From the NCBI GenBank assembly GCA_051294375.1, contig CM119265.1, forward strand, positions 11,347,818-11,411,817: 64,000 bases of DNA. The letters are read 5' to 3'. Under the pieces are notes generated by a model. That model had not been told where the DNA came from. It was given only the letters and a program-made list of their open reading frames with translations, and did not search any database. The translations under genes and the position numbers were made by a program. This document shows positions 52,144-63,405 of the stretch, piece by piece. This DNA is from Paraspadella gotoi. Taxonomy: Eukaryota; Chaetognatha. Numbering within the stretch: the first letter of the stretch is position 1; the number at the start of each line of letters is the position of its first letter.

Positions 52144-53045
52144 AAATATTTATTTCCGCATCGTTCATTTTTAAAGTCAGAGTGACATATTCACCACAAG
52201 TCACTTCTCCACCGATTCCCACAAGCTTCTTCGGCGCCACTAAATTCAAAACATTCACCCCAGTTTTCCCACATGAACTTTGGAATCACCGTTCGGTCGC
52301 TTCCCGTGTCAATTTCAAAACAAATCACCCGGAAATCACCCCGTTCGTTCGCTCCTCTCACCCCGCACCTTAATATAAATTCTCAGAAACCCCTTGATCC
52401 AGTTTCATTTTAACTTCTTTCTCTAGATTCTCTACAAATCCCCTTTTATTTTTATCCCGTCTAGTCATTCCGATTCAAGTCAGAGAACTGATAATCTTCG
52501 TAGTCGTCGTCAAAATTCTCTTCGGTCGACTTGACCTTTTCTCTTTTCTTCCCCGTTCCTTTCTTTCCCTTTCTTTCTTCTTTCTTTTTCTTCCTCGCCT
52601 TCAAAACAGCAGAGAAATTGTTCGGGCAAGACGGCACGCTAGTGAGAAGTGTCGGAATTCAGCCACACTCTTTTTGCAGAACAACATCTTTTCATCGGAC
52701 ATTTCATGCAAATGGTCGTATCGAAACAGTTCCAGCATACATTTTCCCAATATTTTTCTTTTCAGCTAAGTCCGAATATCTAAGTTTCGTTTCACGTATT
52801 CGTTCTCACAGCTTCCCCTTCCTCATCATCACTCCCCTCTTCATCGAAAGGAAAATAACTCGGGTCATCAACAAAATTCACCCTGAATTACCGACCGTGA
52901 AAAAGATTGTCGGTCTTGCACCGAATTCCTCATTCCACTCGCATAACTAACCAACCCTCAAAGGAGTAGTTCGTATAGTAGCCCGAACCAGCGAATTTCG
53001 AATATAGCTGTCGAAAGGCCTTCGATAAACTTCAGAGATTGGAGG
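52140..53045 (-). pseudogene. Nucleocapsid and protease segment, in native position
   Basis: The minus-strand counterpart of 47640-48660. It lies between the capsid-like Gag end (53050) and the pre-RT region, the normal order for a Ty3/gypsy element. Relative to the other copy it has many short deletions that break the zinc knuckle (the CWNCF stretch is followed by a shifted frame) and the protease (the DTGS region is near 52305). Confidence 0.7.
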
Positions 53046-54600
53046 TAATCGATCGATCGAGTTTCTTACAAAAAATTCGAAACTTTCGAGCGTAAACAAT
53101 AATCGTGTCGTTGCCTTGTCGAAGGCGACGAAAACCTTGTTTCGAGGCAGTTTGAGGGTTAGGAAAAGTCAAACGGAAAACTTCTTTGAAAAAATTTTCG
53201 AGGTTATAATCATCTCCTCACTCATCCACTCAATCACCATATCACCATTTGCTCTCACATCATGTTTGCATCGCAAATTTGCAATATGCATTTCTCTTTC
53301 TCAGTGCATCATCAAAATATCTAATTATCGAATTTTTCAGCGCCGATTCCCCCATAATATAATCATAATATCCTAGTATCGGATAATGTTATTTTTATAT
53401 TTTATTCGAATCGGTGAAAATTTGTCTAGACGTTCTATGTCTCGAAACAGGCGGACCCGAACCTGGTCGTGGAGCTCTCGACGGCGCAGAATCGGCGACG
53501 GCGGCGCAGAATCGTCGCGGCACCGCGCCGGCGCCCAACCTGACGCAAACCCTGGCGGTGGCGGCGGCTGAGTCGGCGGCGGCGGCTGAGTCGGCGGCGC
53601 GGAGGACGTCGAAAAACCCCAATCCGTCGTTATTCCTTCCCGATGATCGTCGCAACGACTTTGCGTCTGCGTCTCCTGTTGAAACGGCGCGTCGCGTGTC
53701 CAACCATGCGGAGTGGCTTCCTCCGTCGAATCCTGCGTCTGCTGCGTCGGCGGCAGCGTCGACGTGCGCTGCATCGATTGTTGCTGCGTCCACTGCTGTT
53801 GATAAGGGAAATGCTGCATCGTTTGCTGCTGAGTCGGAAATTGCTGCATCATATGTTGCTGCGTCGGATATTGCTGCATCTGCTGAGGTTGCTGCATCGG
53901 AAATTGCAACATCGTGTATTGCGGCATCGTGATTGGCTGCACTTGCTGTCCCGCCAACTGTTGCAATTGTCGTTGGATTCCAGACTGCTGTTGAGCCTGC
54001 GTATTTCTCGAGAATGTCGATAAAATCGGCGGCAGCATTTGTTCGTTGTCACCAAAATCCGGAGGCGGCGGCGGAACGACGTTCCAATCCATCTGAGCTC
54101 CTGGCGCCATCATTCCCGGAGGCGGCGGCACACCCACTCCTTCGAATCCTCGTTGAGCGGTCTCTTGATCATCGGCGCCTCTTCTTCCGCCTTCACGCAA
54201 CTGCTCTGCTGTCATATGTTGTCGGTTCCAACCTCTCGACTCCCGCGCATTGTTCGAAAGACCCGGAATTTCGGTCGTGTCGTCCAGCAATACTGCTTCG
54301 CGACGAGAGTCGCCACGAATCGCTTCCCCCCTCCTTCTCCGTGCGTTTGGAGAAGGACCGACGGCTCGCGCTTCTCTAGGAGGCGCCTCTCTCCATTGCC
54401 GAGGGGTATCATAGTTCTCTCGCGCCGAGTTCCCCGTCTGCTCCGCCCACTGGCGCGGCGAGTCATAATTCGTTTGGATCATATTTGCTGCCCGCTCTCT
54501 CTCACTCGGATGTAGAGTCGGCGTCCGGCTTCTTGGAGGCGGGACCGGTCGGTCTTGCGCAGTCGTGCTCGCATCCGAAAATGTACAGTCGGAGGCGCCG
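53046..54600 (-). CDS. gag: LTR retrotransposon Gag, in native position (5'-truncated)
   Basis: The longest frame, 54482-53373 (369 codons), has MIQTNYDSPRQWAEQTGN, Arg-rich REAPPREARAVGPSP, Pro-rich PPPPGMMAPGAQMDWN, a Gln/Met-rich block (QMQQYPTQQHMMQQF) and PPTQPPPPPGFASGW. Downstream frames give the capsid-like FFKEVFRLTFPNPQTA and LRQGNDTIIVYARKFRIF, here without the one-base break seen at 45836. The N-terminal ~80 residues found at 47.1-47.5 kb are cut off at 54600 (GGAGGCGCCGC then unrelated sequence). The product would be the structural protein that packages element RNA. Confidence 0.75.
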
Positions 54601-55920
54601 CACGGTGCCTCAGACCTCAGGAAAAAAAAAATTTCAAAATCGAGTGAAAAAAGTCATGTCAGCGATTTCGATTTTGATAGGTTAACTGATAAGTAGATGG
54701 TCTGCGGGCTTTTGACCAGAAAAGATCGCTAAAACTCGTAACCTTTCTTTCTTTTCTTTTTTACTTTTCTTACTTCTCTAAAATAAATTTATTTTTTATT
54801 TGCCAACTGCCATTTCTTATACTATGTTAATTGCATAAAATGATACGGCGTTCAAAAGCTGATGTCTTCCTTGGATATGTGCATAAGTACAAATGTTATT
54901 TTTCACAAGTTAAAGTAATATAATTTGTTCTTAACTTATACCTCATGCATTTTACATTGAAAATTTTACAAAAACATTTTTTTCTTTATGTCACTTCGTT
55001 TAACCAGGTTTATCACTGCTGGTAATATCTATAGGTTTTATTAGATAAAGGAAGTTTAGTTAGTCTGTGTTTGATGCGATCTTCATTGCGATTTTTTAAA
55101 TTAAGAGAGAATTTGATTTTTTCAAATCAGTTATTCAACCACAGACATTCGCGCAAAATATATAAAGAAATTAACTACGTTTCAGGAATTAAAAATTTTT
55201 CTTGCAGTTATCGTTTAAACAGGTTATTATCATTTAAAAATGATAATAGTTTTATTAGTTAGTAATCGGTTTTGGCTATTATGGTCCTGTTGCCGGTTTT
55301 TTTGCGGTTTTGAGTTTTAAGAAAGAAATATGACCTTACAGTTGACATGTCATCATCAAAAATAACAAAGAAAGAAACTAGGTTTCAGATTTTTCTTTTC
55401 TGACTTTCTTGTATTCGTTTACCAGGTTTATCTGGAACTAAATATCATTGTCAGGTTAAAACAGGTAAGCATAAGGTTCAGTAATAACTGGTTAATGCGG
55501 ATTTTAAGCGATTTGTATTTTAAGAGAGAAACAGCTTTACCAATAAACTTCTCAATTCCAAGAAATAACAAAGAAAGAACTAGGATTTTAAAATTTCTTT
55601 CATCTTTTATTTTGACGAATTTCGTTTACAAAGGTTTTTTGTTATAAAAAAATATAATCATCTTTAAACTGGCCTGAGATTACAGTGATATAGGGTAAAA
55701 CGGATTTTCGTTATTTTTAGTTTAATGGAGAAAGAAGATCATCCAGTAAACCCATAAGACCTCCTAGATTATCAAAGTTGCTCAAACTTGATTATATTTT
55801 CACTGTTGGGGATATTTGTTGTCTGTTATCTTGTCTTGTCTATATCATAATCCTCTTTGTCGTCATTTTAATCAATCAATCATCAATGAATCAATGAATC
55901 AACTAACTGAATAGAAAAAC
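54601..55920. other. A/T-rich region with degenerate internal repeats
   Basis: ACCAGGTTTATC, ATAACAAAGAAAGAAACTAGG, TTTTAAGAGAGAAA and TTTCAGATTTTTCTT-type phrases recur with a period of roughly 200-400 bases (about 55000, 55360, 55430, 55560). No coding signal is seen. Confidence 0.5.
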
Positions 55921-56638
55921 TTATATCATGAGAGAGAGAGAGAGAGAGAAGAGAAAGAAAGAGGAGAGAGAAGAGTGAGAGAGAAGAGAGAGAGAGAGGA
56001 GAGAAAGGCACGAGACTGACGGAGACGGCGACAGAGACGAAGAACAACCGATGTCGACGGACTGGACCGATCGACCGACCATGTTTGACTGTACGACTTG
56101 TTCACCCTCTTTTTACCGGCTTCTCTCGCTCCTTTCTCTCTCATAGTTCTCTAGGAAAAGCTCAGACAGACCAACTTCAGTCACTTTGATCACGATTCCT
56201 TGCGCTTTCTCTGGAATTATCAACTATTTTCTTATGACTTTTCTACGGACGCCGTTATTTTTTTTGGGAGATTTTCTGTTTCATTTACGCTGGATTTTCT
56301 TCTGATTTACATTTTTATACATTTATTTACATTTTACGATTCAGACCTTTTTATATTTGGCTGCTTTTGAGAGATCTCCAGTATTATACGACGTTCGGGA
56401 GTCTTGTCAGATGCAGTTGAGCTCCTCACGACGAGCCATTCCTACCCTGGCGACGCGGGAGAGCCAAGTCTCTCTACAGAGAGAGAGAGAGAGAGAGAGA
56501 AAGAAAGACAGAGAGAGAGATAAAAATACGTTCAAATGCATGAGCCTGACCATTTTTTTTTACAAATTGATTACTCTTTTTTATTTAATTAATTTACTAT
56601 TAATTATTTAATTAATTATCTGACTTTGTGTCAGTCTA
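55921..56638. other. GA-rich microsatellites and unassigned sequence
   Basis: GA tracts at 55928-56010 and 56478-56520 bracket a less A/T-rich stretch (CGACCGACCATGTTTGACTG). Nothing is recognised. An (ATTA)n tract precedes the gap. Confidence 0.5.
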
Positions 56639-56738
56639 NNNNNNNNNNNNNNNNNNNNNNNNNNNNNNNNNNNNNNNNNNNNNNNNNNNNNNNNNNNNNN
56701 NNNNNNNNNNNNNNNNNNNNNNNNNNNNNNNNNNNNNN
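56639..56738. other. Assembly gap (100 N)
   Basis: A fixed-size filler of unknown true length. Confidence 0.99.
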
Positions 56739-56854
56739 AAAAAGAGAGAGGATGAGGAAAAAGCGACGTAACACTCTGATCAGCAGTATTAGAGACGGCT
56801 TCGGGGGAGGCCTGTAGACGGTGTCCAGGACGACGTAGAAACTCTTCTTTTTTT

Positions 56855-57960
56855 TTAGTCGGAATCTGCTTATCAGCAGAGTCCCGACATCTTATAGACT
56901 CACTTTTCGGTCCGTGGGTCCGCCCCCTCAATATTGTCGGGCACGAGACACTTATATCATGTCAGAACATCGAATATGATAAAATTAGCAAAAAAAATGA
57001 TGTCCGCCAATAACGTCCAGTCTGTCCGTCCTCCGTCGATCCGTACCACAACTTAGAAAAAAACACCAAATTACTCGTAGATTAGGTGGATGGATTTTAA
57101 TGAAATTATTTGTGAGTGAGGATACGGTATAGTGTGATATAATGAGGGATATCGAGTTTCGATGGATCGTGCCGAGGGGAAATGAGTTACTAAATGGAAA
57201 AAACAAAAATAATATAATTCACTACTTTGAACAGCCAATTGCTTATGGTGGATGGCTGAATTGAACCTGGAATTTTTGTATGTGGGTAGGAAAGATGTGA
57301 TAGATGGAGACGGAATCAAGTTGCATGGAATGAGTTTGAGTGAAATGAGTTTTAAACTGGATAAATAACAAAAACCGCAACCTGTTTCCCCTATTAGCGG
57401 CCTGTGAGTGCCTTAGTTTTACTCGATTTTAATCCTTATAAATTAAGATGCATATACTGACTGGCATGTCAATTAATAAATGCATGACGGATGACTCGTA
57501 TAATTGTAATCAGAATGTTAGATGCATATAAATAATATTAATCAATAATTAATTAGATTAGTCCAAGATCAGTCCGTCCTCCCGTTCCATATCTTCAGCC
57601 CAAAAGAGCGTCGCAATAACTGTGTGCTGCGTTGATTGAATATTGGTGTCTGGTGGAAGTGTGTGTCGAAGCTGGTATGAGAAATTTCGAGTGGAACTGT
57701 GAGTGGAATTAGGTTCAATGAAAAAACATGTAAGTCGAATTTAGCTAAAATCTTCTGTACTTATTTTAACCAATAAATACGTGCCTGCAGGGATTAATCA
57801 TAATGTGGAGTGTAGATATGGGGCTGTATTGAAAGTTTTGTGTGTGGGTAGGTGAAAAATGTCTGTTGAACGAGCCTTGATATAAAGTTTCAGTTGGAGA
57901 CGTACCAGTGGAAATGAGTTTTAAATGAAAACAAATATGAGTCACATTTACTTGAATCGT
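56855..57960 (+). repeat. Repeat family A, copy 6 (expanded and diverged)
   Basis: It opens with the hairpin TTAGTCGGAATCTGC / GCAGAGTCCCGAC, then TCCGTGGGTCCGCCCCCTCA, a degenerate GTCCGTC stretch and at least three or four repeats of the GAGTGGAAATGAG / TGTGTGGGTAGG module (57160, 57340, 57700, 57910). Other copies have two. Indel-rich compared with the rest. Confidence 0.7.
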
Positions 57961-58049
57961 TTATTTAGTTTACCATGATAAGATTGAGATGAAATTTTGT
58001 GAGCCAGTAGGAAAGTGAGTGATAGAAGCGGGTAGATATAAAGTTTTTG

Positions 58050-58265
58050 ACGGAATGCAAGTTGAAAAAATTATGCCAGTTGAAAAAATGATGCACAAGT
58101 TTAAAAAAATCTTAAAAGCATTAGGATCGTCGCCTATTATTTTGATAAAAAAGAGAGAGAGAGAGAGAAAAGAGAGAGTGAGAGAGAGTAGAGACGAGAA
58201 AGAGAGTAGAGTGAGAAGAGTGAGAGAGGGAGAAGAGAGAGAGAGAGGAGAGCGAGACATAAATA
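58050..58265. repeat. Short AAGTTGAAAAAATTATGC array and GA tract
   Basis: GCAAGTTGAAAAAATTATGC, CAGTTGAAAAAATGATGC and then AAATCTTAAAAGCATTAGGA lead into a GA-rich tract. The same string order occurs at 716-755 and 4498-4520, linking these small minisatellites to one family. Confidence 0.65.
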
Positions 58266-58955
58266 CAAAAATCTTAAAATGGACCTCAAGATCGAGCCAA
58301 GAGCCCACTATCAATAGAAACATTAATGAAAAAAAGGTATGACCCGCGGGAGCAACCGAATGAATATAATAAGGGAGGCGAGTACCTTGAGAATTCCAGC
58401 TGCAGTACATCGCGGCTAACGTTATTATTGTAATAGTATTATTAATATTAATTGGATTAGTAAGTGTTATCATGATAATAGAATGTACTTATGGGGATTC
58501 GATATTAGGTCATATTCCATAGTCTTACGGGATGACTATATAATGATAGCAGATTGTCATTATGATTGACCGATGGCGATTTGGGATAATCAATATGTCG
58601 GATTAGTCTGGCCACGCTGTGATCATAGACACATTAAACTGATGCGCGATGCTTCATTGGAATGCCGGGCGTATCAATACAAAAAATGGTGTATTGACAA
58701 GTAGAAGAGCAGAGACAGAAGGGTAGCAGAACTAGTCTCAGGACAGATTAAGGACTCCTCGAGAATGGATGAAAATAAAATAATCGAATGAAGGATTTTT
58801 TCAAAAAAACAAACGATCACGCAAGAGATCGGGCGTACAGAGAGGGACAGAACACACACAGAGAGAAAGAGAGAGAGACGCCGCTGCAGAGAAAAAGAGA
58901 GAGAGAAAGAGCGATAAATAATTAATTAAAAGAGAAGAAAGAGAGAAGCTCTACA
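58266..58955. other. Spacer, nothing firmly recognised
   Basis: Moderate composition with no repeat match noted. A GA-rich tract is at 58855-58945. Confidence 0.4.
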
Positions 58956-58959
58956 GCCC

Positions 58960-59250
58960 CTTTACTCGTTTAAAGAATCAGTCAGTACCGCATGGGCTGG
59001 ACGTGCGTGAAGCTTTTCCTCTACGCCAAAGGACCCGGGTTCGCAACACCTGTTCGCGGGCATTCGGTATTTTTTAGCATTTAGTGAGCCCACATTATAT
59101 CCGTAGCGAACATTTTTGTTTGTAAAAAGATAAAAAAAAAAAAGACACGAAGAGAGAGAGAGAGAGAGAGGAGAGAGAAAAGATAGCTGAGAGAAAATGC
59201 AGAAGAAGCAGGTGACGGAGAAAAAGAGAGATGAGAGAGAATCCGACATA
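58960..59250 (+). mobile_element. SINE-like element with tRNA-type B box
   Basis: GACGTGCGTGAAGCTTTTCC, then CAAAGGACCCGGGTTCGCAA at 59027-59046, aligns with the minus-strand head at 474-537 (CAAAGGACTCGGGTTCGCGC). The 5' side carries AGCCCCTTTACTCGTTTAAA, also shared with 534-548. GA tracts flank both sides. Confidence 0.6.
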
Positions 59251-59759
59251 TATTTTAAAAGACAAGCAGAGAGAGAAGAGCTGACATATAAGATTAAAAC
59301 GTTTTTGTCGTTTGTAATAAACATAAACAAATACGGCATATTGATATGGAAACATGAGAATTATTAAAGATCGTTGGATCTTTAGGAAGCAATATGAAAT
59401 TTCAATCCTTCTTTGGGATATCACACTTTTCAAGAAAGCCATGATGTGCAAAAAAAGCGTGACCGGAAAGCTAAAACCGCAATCAAAAATCGATAATAGA
59501 GGAATTTGTTTTTGTTTTGATTAAAATGTAAAACAAAACATTTAATAACTGTCCTGGGACTCAATTTAAAGGACATTCGATGGAGGACAAGCTGAATATA
59601 AATTGATAATTAATTATTAAAATTATTAATTAATTAATCTAGTTAATAATTAAATTAATTAATCTATTAATTATATTAATTATCGTAGGCAGATCCGACA
59701 TTGTTTGCTCAAACTTGTTAATGTGAAGCCTAGAATGTTGTCTACCAAAACTGTGAATT

Positions 59760-60050
59760 TTTTTTTTATCGCCCGCACGTTTTCAAGATGCAGTCAATTT
59801 CCTCTGAAGCGCGTGTCAAGTCATTGCCCAATTCTCCAAAATCATGAACAAGAAGGAGCGAGCATTTGCTTTACAAGTATTTTTGAAGCTAAATGTTTGC
59901 GTCCATCTATTTATCACGTAATACAAAGAGTAAAGTCTGGAGATACTCTCAAGCACAAAAAAGGCGAGGGCGTCCAAGAAAACTCACAGCAAGACAGTCG
60001 CGTACCATCGTGAAGGAATGGAAAATAAATTGGGTTTTCTAACGAGAAAG
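59760..60050 (+). pseudogene. Tc1-like transposase N-terminal remnant
   Basis: One frame gives PSIYHVIQRVKSGDTLKHKK. One base later the sequence continues as RRGRPRKLTARQSRTIVKEW, the GRPRK motif between the two helix-turn-helix halves of Tc1-type transposases. At least one frameshift and earlier stops break it. The DDE catalytic region is not present. Confidence 0.6.
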
Positions 60051-60436
60051 CTGGCGTCTCGATGAAGGTCCCTACGCCACATTTCACTAAAGAAAATCGT
60101 GATTTTTTTGGTTCAACTTGTTTGTCTGTATTTAAGTTAACGTTATTAGTATTAAAAAATTTATTTTGTATTTATATTTATAATAAAATGTTATAAACTT
60201 TAACACATTCAATCTTTGTCTCAATAATTATGTGTCAGATGTTAGAACGGATTCTGTGTTACCTAATATAAAGTTTTAGTGATAATTTACTCAGTAATAA
60301 TAAGAGTTTACAAAATTGTATTATAATTAGGTGGAAAAATATTATACTATTAATAATACAGTAAAAAATCTTATTTTTAGTAATAAAAAAGTTACAAAGT
60401 TAGGAATGGAATTTAACGCCTAAATATGGTTAAAAA

Positions 60437-60740
60437 ATTAATCATATGGTTATCATAGCATCAATCCTGGTTATCATCGCATCAATATTTGGTTATCATC
60501 AATATATCAATTACTATTCATCAATCAATCAATTACTATTACGTCAATCAATCAATTACATTACATCAATCAATCAATTAGATTTATATTAATCAATCAA
60601 TTACTATTACATCAATCAATTACTATTCACAATCAATCAATCAATTACTATTACATCTATCAATTACTATTACCCCAATCAATTTCACTATACATTAAAC
60701 AATCAATTACTATTACATCAATAATTCGTTATTGCATCAA
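60437..60740. repeat. ATCAATCAATTACTATTAC minisatellite
   Basis: It starts with GGTTATCATCGCATCAATATTT units (complement of the array at 4498-4690) and grades into about ten copies of an ~19-base ATCAATCAATTACTATTAC unit. Confidence 0.88.
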
Positions 60741-61288
60741 TCATTCGGTTTTTTCTTCGGAATTTTCTTTCATTTCTTTGGCGAGAATCACAATACTTTA
60801 AAAAACTTTATTGCGCAGCGAGTATTCTCAGAGCAACTCTATAGTTCACTTTTTGGTCGGTTGGTCTGTCCCATTTACGTTAAAAAAGCTAACTCGCTTA
60901 TAATTGATTGCTCATTTGTTAAGACAGTAAACAAGTTGGAGCAAACAATGTCGTAATCGCCTACGATAATTACGGAATGCGAGATGATAAATCGTACATA
61001 ATCAAGTCTATTGTTGAATTTTTGCATCATTTTTTTAATTTTAAAGGCCTGTACTAAACCTGGACGAAAGATTGAAAACATTTGTATCTCGCTTTGCTAT
61101 TACAAATTTAGGTGATAATGTGTAATGTTTCTTGTAATTATAATTTTGTTTCTCCAGCATATTTTATTGGTGTTGTTGAAATACAACTACCAAGAAACAT
61201 TTTAAAGGAATTGCCGTGGTTGTTAAATTAAACTGAAAACTTTATACTGTTGTTACTATACGTAGCATAGAATAATGAATACCGAGCT

Positions 61289-62500
61289 GTGTTTGGACAA
61301 AAATTTAACAAACCTAAATGGATGAAAAAAATTAAGAAAAAAATTAGAATAAATGCTAATTATAAGTGTGAAGTATGCGATTCAGATTTCTTCTTTAAAA
61401 CTGAATTAGTTAAGCATTTGAATGCTGTTCATGCTATCCTACCATATAGTGTAAAATTTGTGAAAGGCATTTAAGTTACGTGACCATTTATACAACGCAC
61501 AAATCTATTCATGATGTTAAGAAGACTTTAGCTGTGTGGCATGTGAAAGAGGAATTTTTGCAACTTTAGAGAGTTTAAGGAATCATGAAAGATATGATCA
61601 TGATAAACACCCTAAAAAAGATACCCTTGTGAATTATGTGGGAAACTTATTTGTAAAAAATATCTGATTCATTTTCATAAATTACGTTTTCACAGTGCAA
61701 CTGAGGAACTAAACCTCGTAAATAGAAAAAATTCAGCCGACAGAAACGGGTCACATGTGCTTTGTGTGGAAAAGAAATAAGTCCTGAAATCTCTCGCCAT
61801 AGATATATAACCCATTTTAAAAAAGAACGGTCAAAAGACCCTCTATTGAAAGAATGCAGATAAGAAGCAAAAAAGTAGCAAATTGAAAAAAAAAGTTGCC
61901 AAGGAATGCACTTATGCATCGAGATGATGAATATGAAACTGATCTGCCTCCTCCATTTGATGATAATCTGACTCGTTAAATATAAAAAATGAGGATTTAA
62001 AAGTATCAAATAAATCAATAAATTATCAATCAGCTCTGTTGAAATGGCCAGCCATTACGAAGGTCGGATAATGATAATGTGGATGAAAAACGTTAGCAAG
62101 CTTTTAGAGAAACGTAAAATAAATGAAACATATAAATGCTCTTGTGGTAAGGGATTTAGGCGTCTGTCTGAGTTAACAGACACACTGGAAGTAAACAAAG
62201 AATATCTTCCTCACTTTTGTCGCCACTTTACGCAGCATTTGTTGTCCTGGAAATCTTCTTCGCAACAAACTGACGGTCCTATGAGAGTGCCCCCACCTTG
62301 TCACTGTAAAATATGCTTTAGACCTTTTTTAGGGCCTGGTTCTCTTCGAAGACATTTTACTGTTCACAATAGTGATTCTCATGTATGTGAGCTTTGTGGA
62401 AAATATTGTTTTGTCATGCGTTAATACCTAATGAGCCACGAAGATGCATTGAATGTCAAAAGAATCAACCGGTATGTGACTGAAAAACTATTGGAATTTA
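61289..62500 (+). pseudogene. Decayed C2H2 zinc-finger gene
   Basis: At least six C2H2 finger signatures run in order on + but in changing frames: YKCEVCDSDFFFKTELVKHL (H...H), CKICERHLSYVTIYTTHKSI, a third near 61535-61595 (CERGIFATLESLRNH), CELCGKLICKKYLIHFHKLR, CALCGKEISPEISRHRYITH, then in one clean frame at 62044-62424 YKCSCGKGFRRLSEL, CHCKICFRPFLGPGSLRRHF and VCELCGKYCF followed by a stop. C2H2 arrays bind DNA. Single-base shifts separate fingers 1-5. Either this is a pseudogene or the assembly carries homopolymer errors. No introns are evident. Confidence 0.75.
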
Positions 62501-62594
62501 TGAAACTCACCCTGGATCCTGGTGGAAAAGGTATTTAAAGTGTTATTTTATTAATTAAACAAGTTTTTGAGTTGTTCTTTTGGCTTTGTGTATT

Positions 62595-62830
62595 TCTTTC
62601 AAGTATTACGCCGTCCAAAAAGGCGCAGTTTTGAACTGCCTATAAGGGGACAGTTTGAACTGCGCCCTCTTTTCTGTTCACGAAAACTGTCTTTTTTTCC
62701 TCTGTTGTGGGGAATCCCGCCACTATTTTTGATGGGATTAACGTTTGAAGCCCTCTGCCTTATCCACTACGGGGAATCCCCGCCACTATTTTTGATGGGG
62801 TATTAACATTGAAGCCCAATCCCCGCCAAC
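62595..62830. repeat. G/C-rich hairpin and 75-base tandem duplication
   Basis: GGCGCAGTTTTGAACTGCC...GACAGTTTGAACTGCGCC (62620-62664) can form a stem with nested AACTG palindromes. Two copies of GGGGAATCCC(C)GCCACTATTT, TTGATGGG and TTGAAGCCC follow (62709-62755 and 62771-62820). Confidence 0.75.
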
Positions 62831-62964
62831 AAATCACAAGATCTGTTCATCATGGCAGTCCTTGTTATAAAAAATTTTAACTGAAAACATAAAAAACATT
62901 AATGATCCTAATTTCAAAATAAATATTTATTTGCATTTAGATCAATCCTAAACCCTATATTTTA

Positions 62965-63405
62965 TTTTATATCTCTCTCTCTGTCTACCTCCTCTCTCTT
63001 TATTTTCTAGTTTTCATCTCTCTCTCTTCTTCCTCTCTTTCAATCTCTATCTCTCTTTCTTTCTCACTCTATTCTTTTTTGTATATTTTTATCTCTCTCT
63101 CTCTTTCTATCTCTCTCTCTTTCTCACTCTATTTCTTTTTCTATTTTTATCTCTTTCTCACTTCTCTCTCTCTCATTCTACCTTCTCTTTTTTTTCTTAT
63201 CACTTCTCTCTTGTCTCTTTCTCTCTCTCTCCCTTTCACGCTCTCTCCTTTCTCTCTCTTTGTATCTCTAATTCTCTATCTCTTTTTTCACTTTATTTCT
63301 TTTTTTATATTTTTGTCTCTTTCTCACTTTTTTTCTCTCTCTCTCTGTCTACCTCTCTCTCTTTCTTTTTGATTTTCATATCTCTCTCTCTCTTCTCTTT
63401 CTCAA
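62965..63405. repeat. Long CT-rich microsatellite
   Basis: About 430 bases of (CTCTCTTT)-like pyrimidine repeats. Open frames across it are artefacts. Confidence 0.93.

Larger units (their letters stand above)
59680..60985 (+). mobile_element. Gutted Tc1/mariner-like or family A-ended element
   Basis: Terminal inverted sequences: TTATCGTAGGCAGATCCGAC then ATTGTTTGCTCAAACTTGTT at the left (59679-59720) and AACAAGTTGGAGCAAACAAT then GTCGTAATCGCCTACGATAA at the right (60928-60970). The ~1.3 kb length and a transposase-like fragment just inside the left end fit Tc1/mariner. The interior is otherwise filled by a minisatellite (60437-60740). The same end sequences terminate family A, so A may be a non-autonomous derivative. 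Confidence 0.6.
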
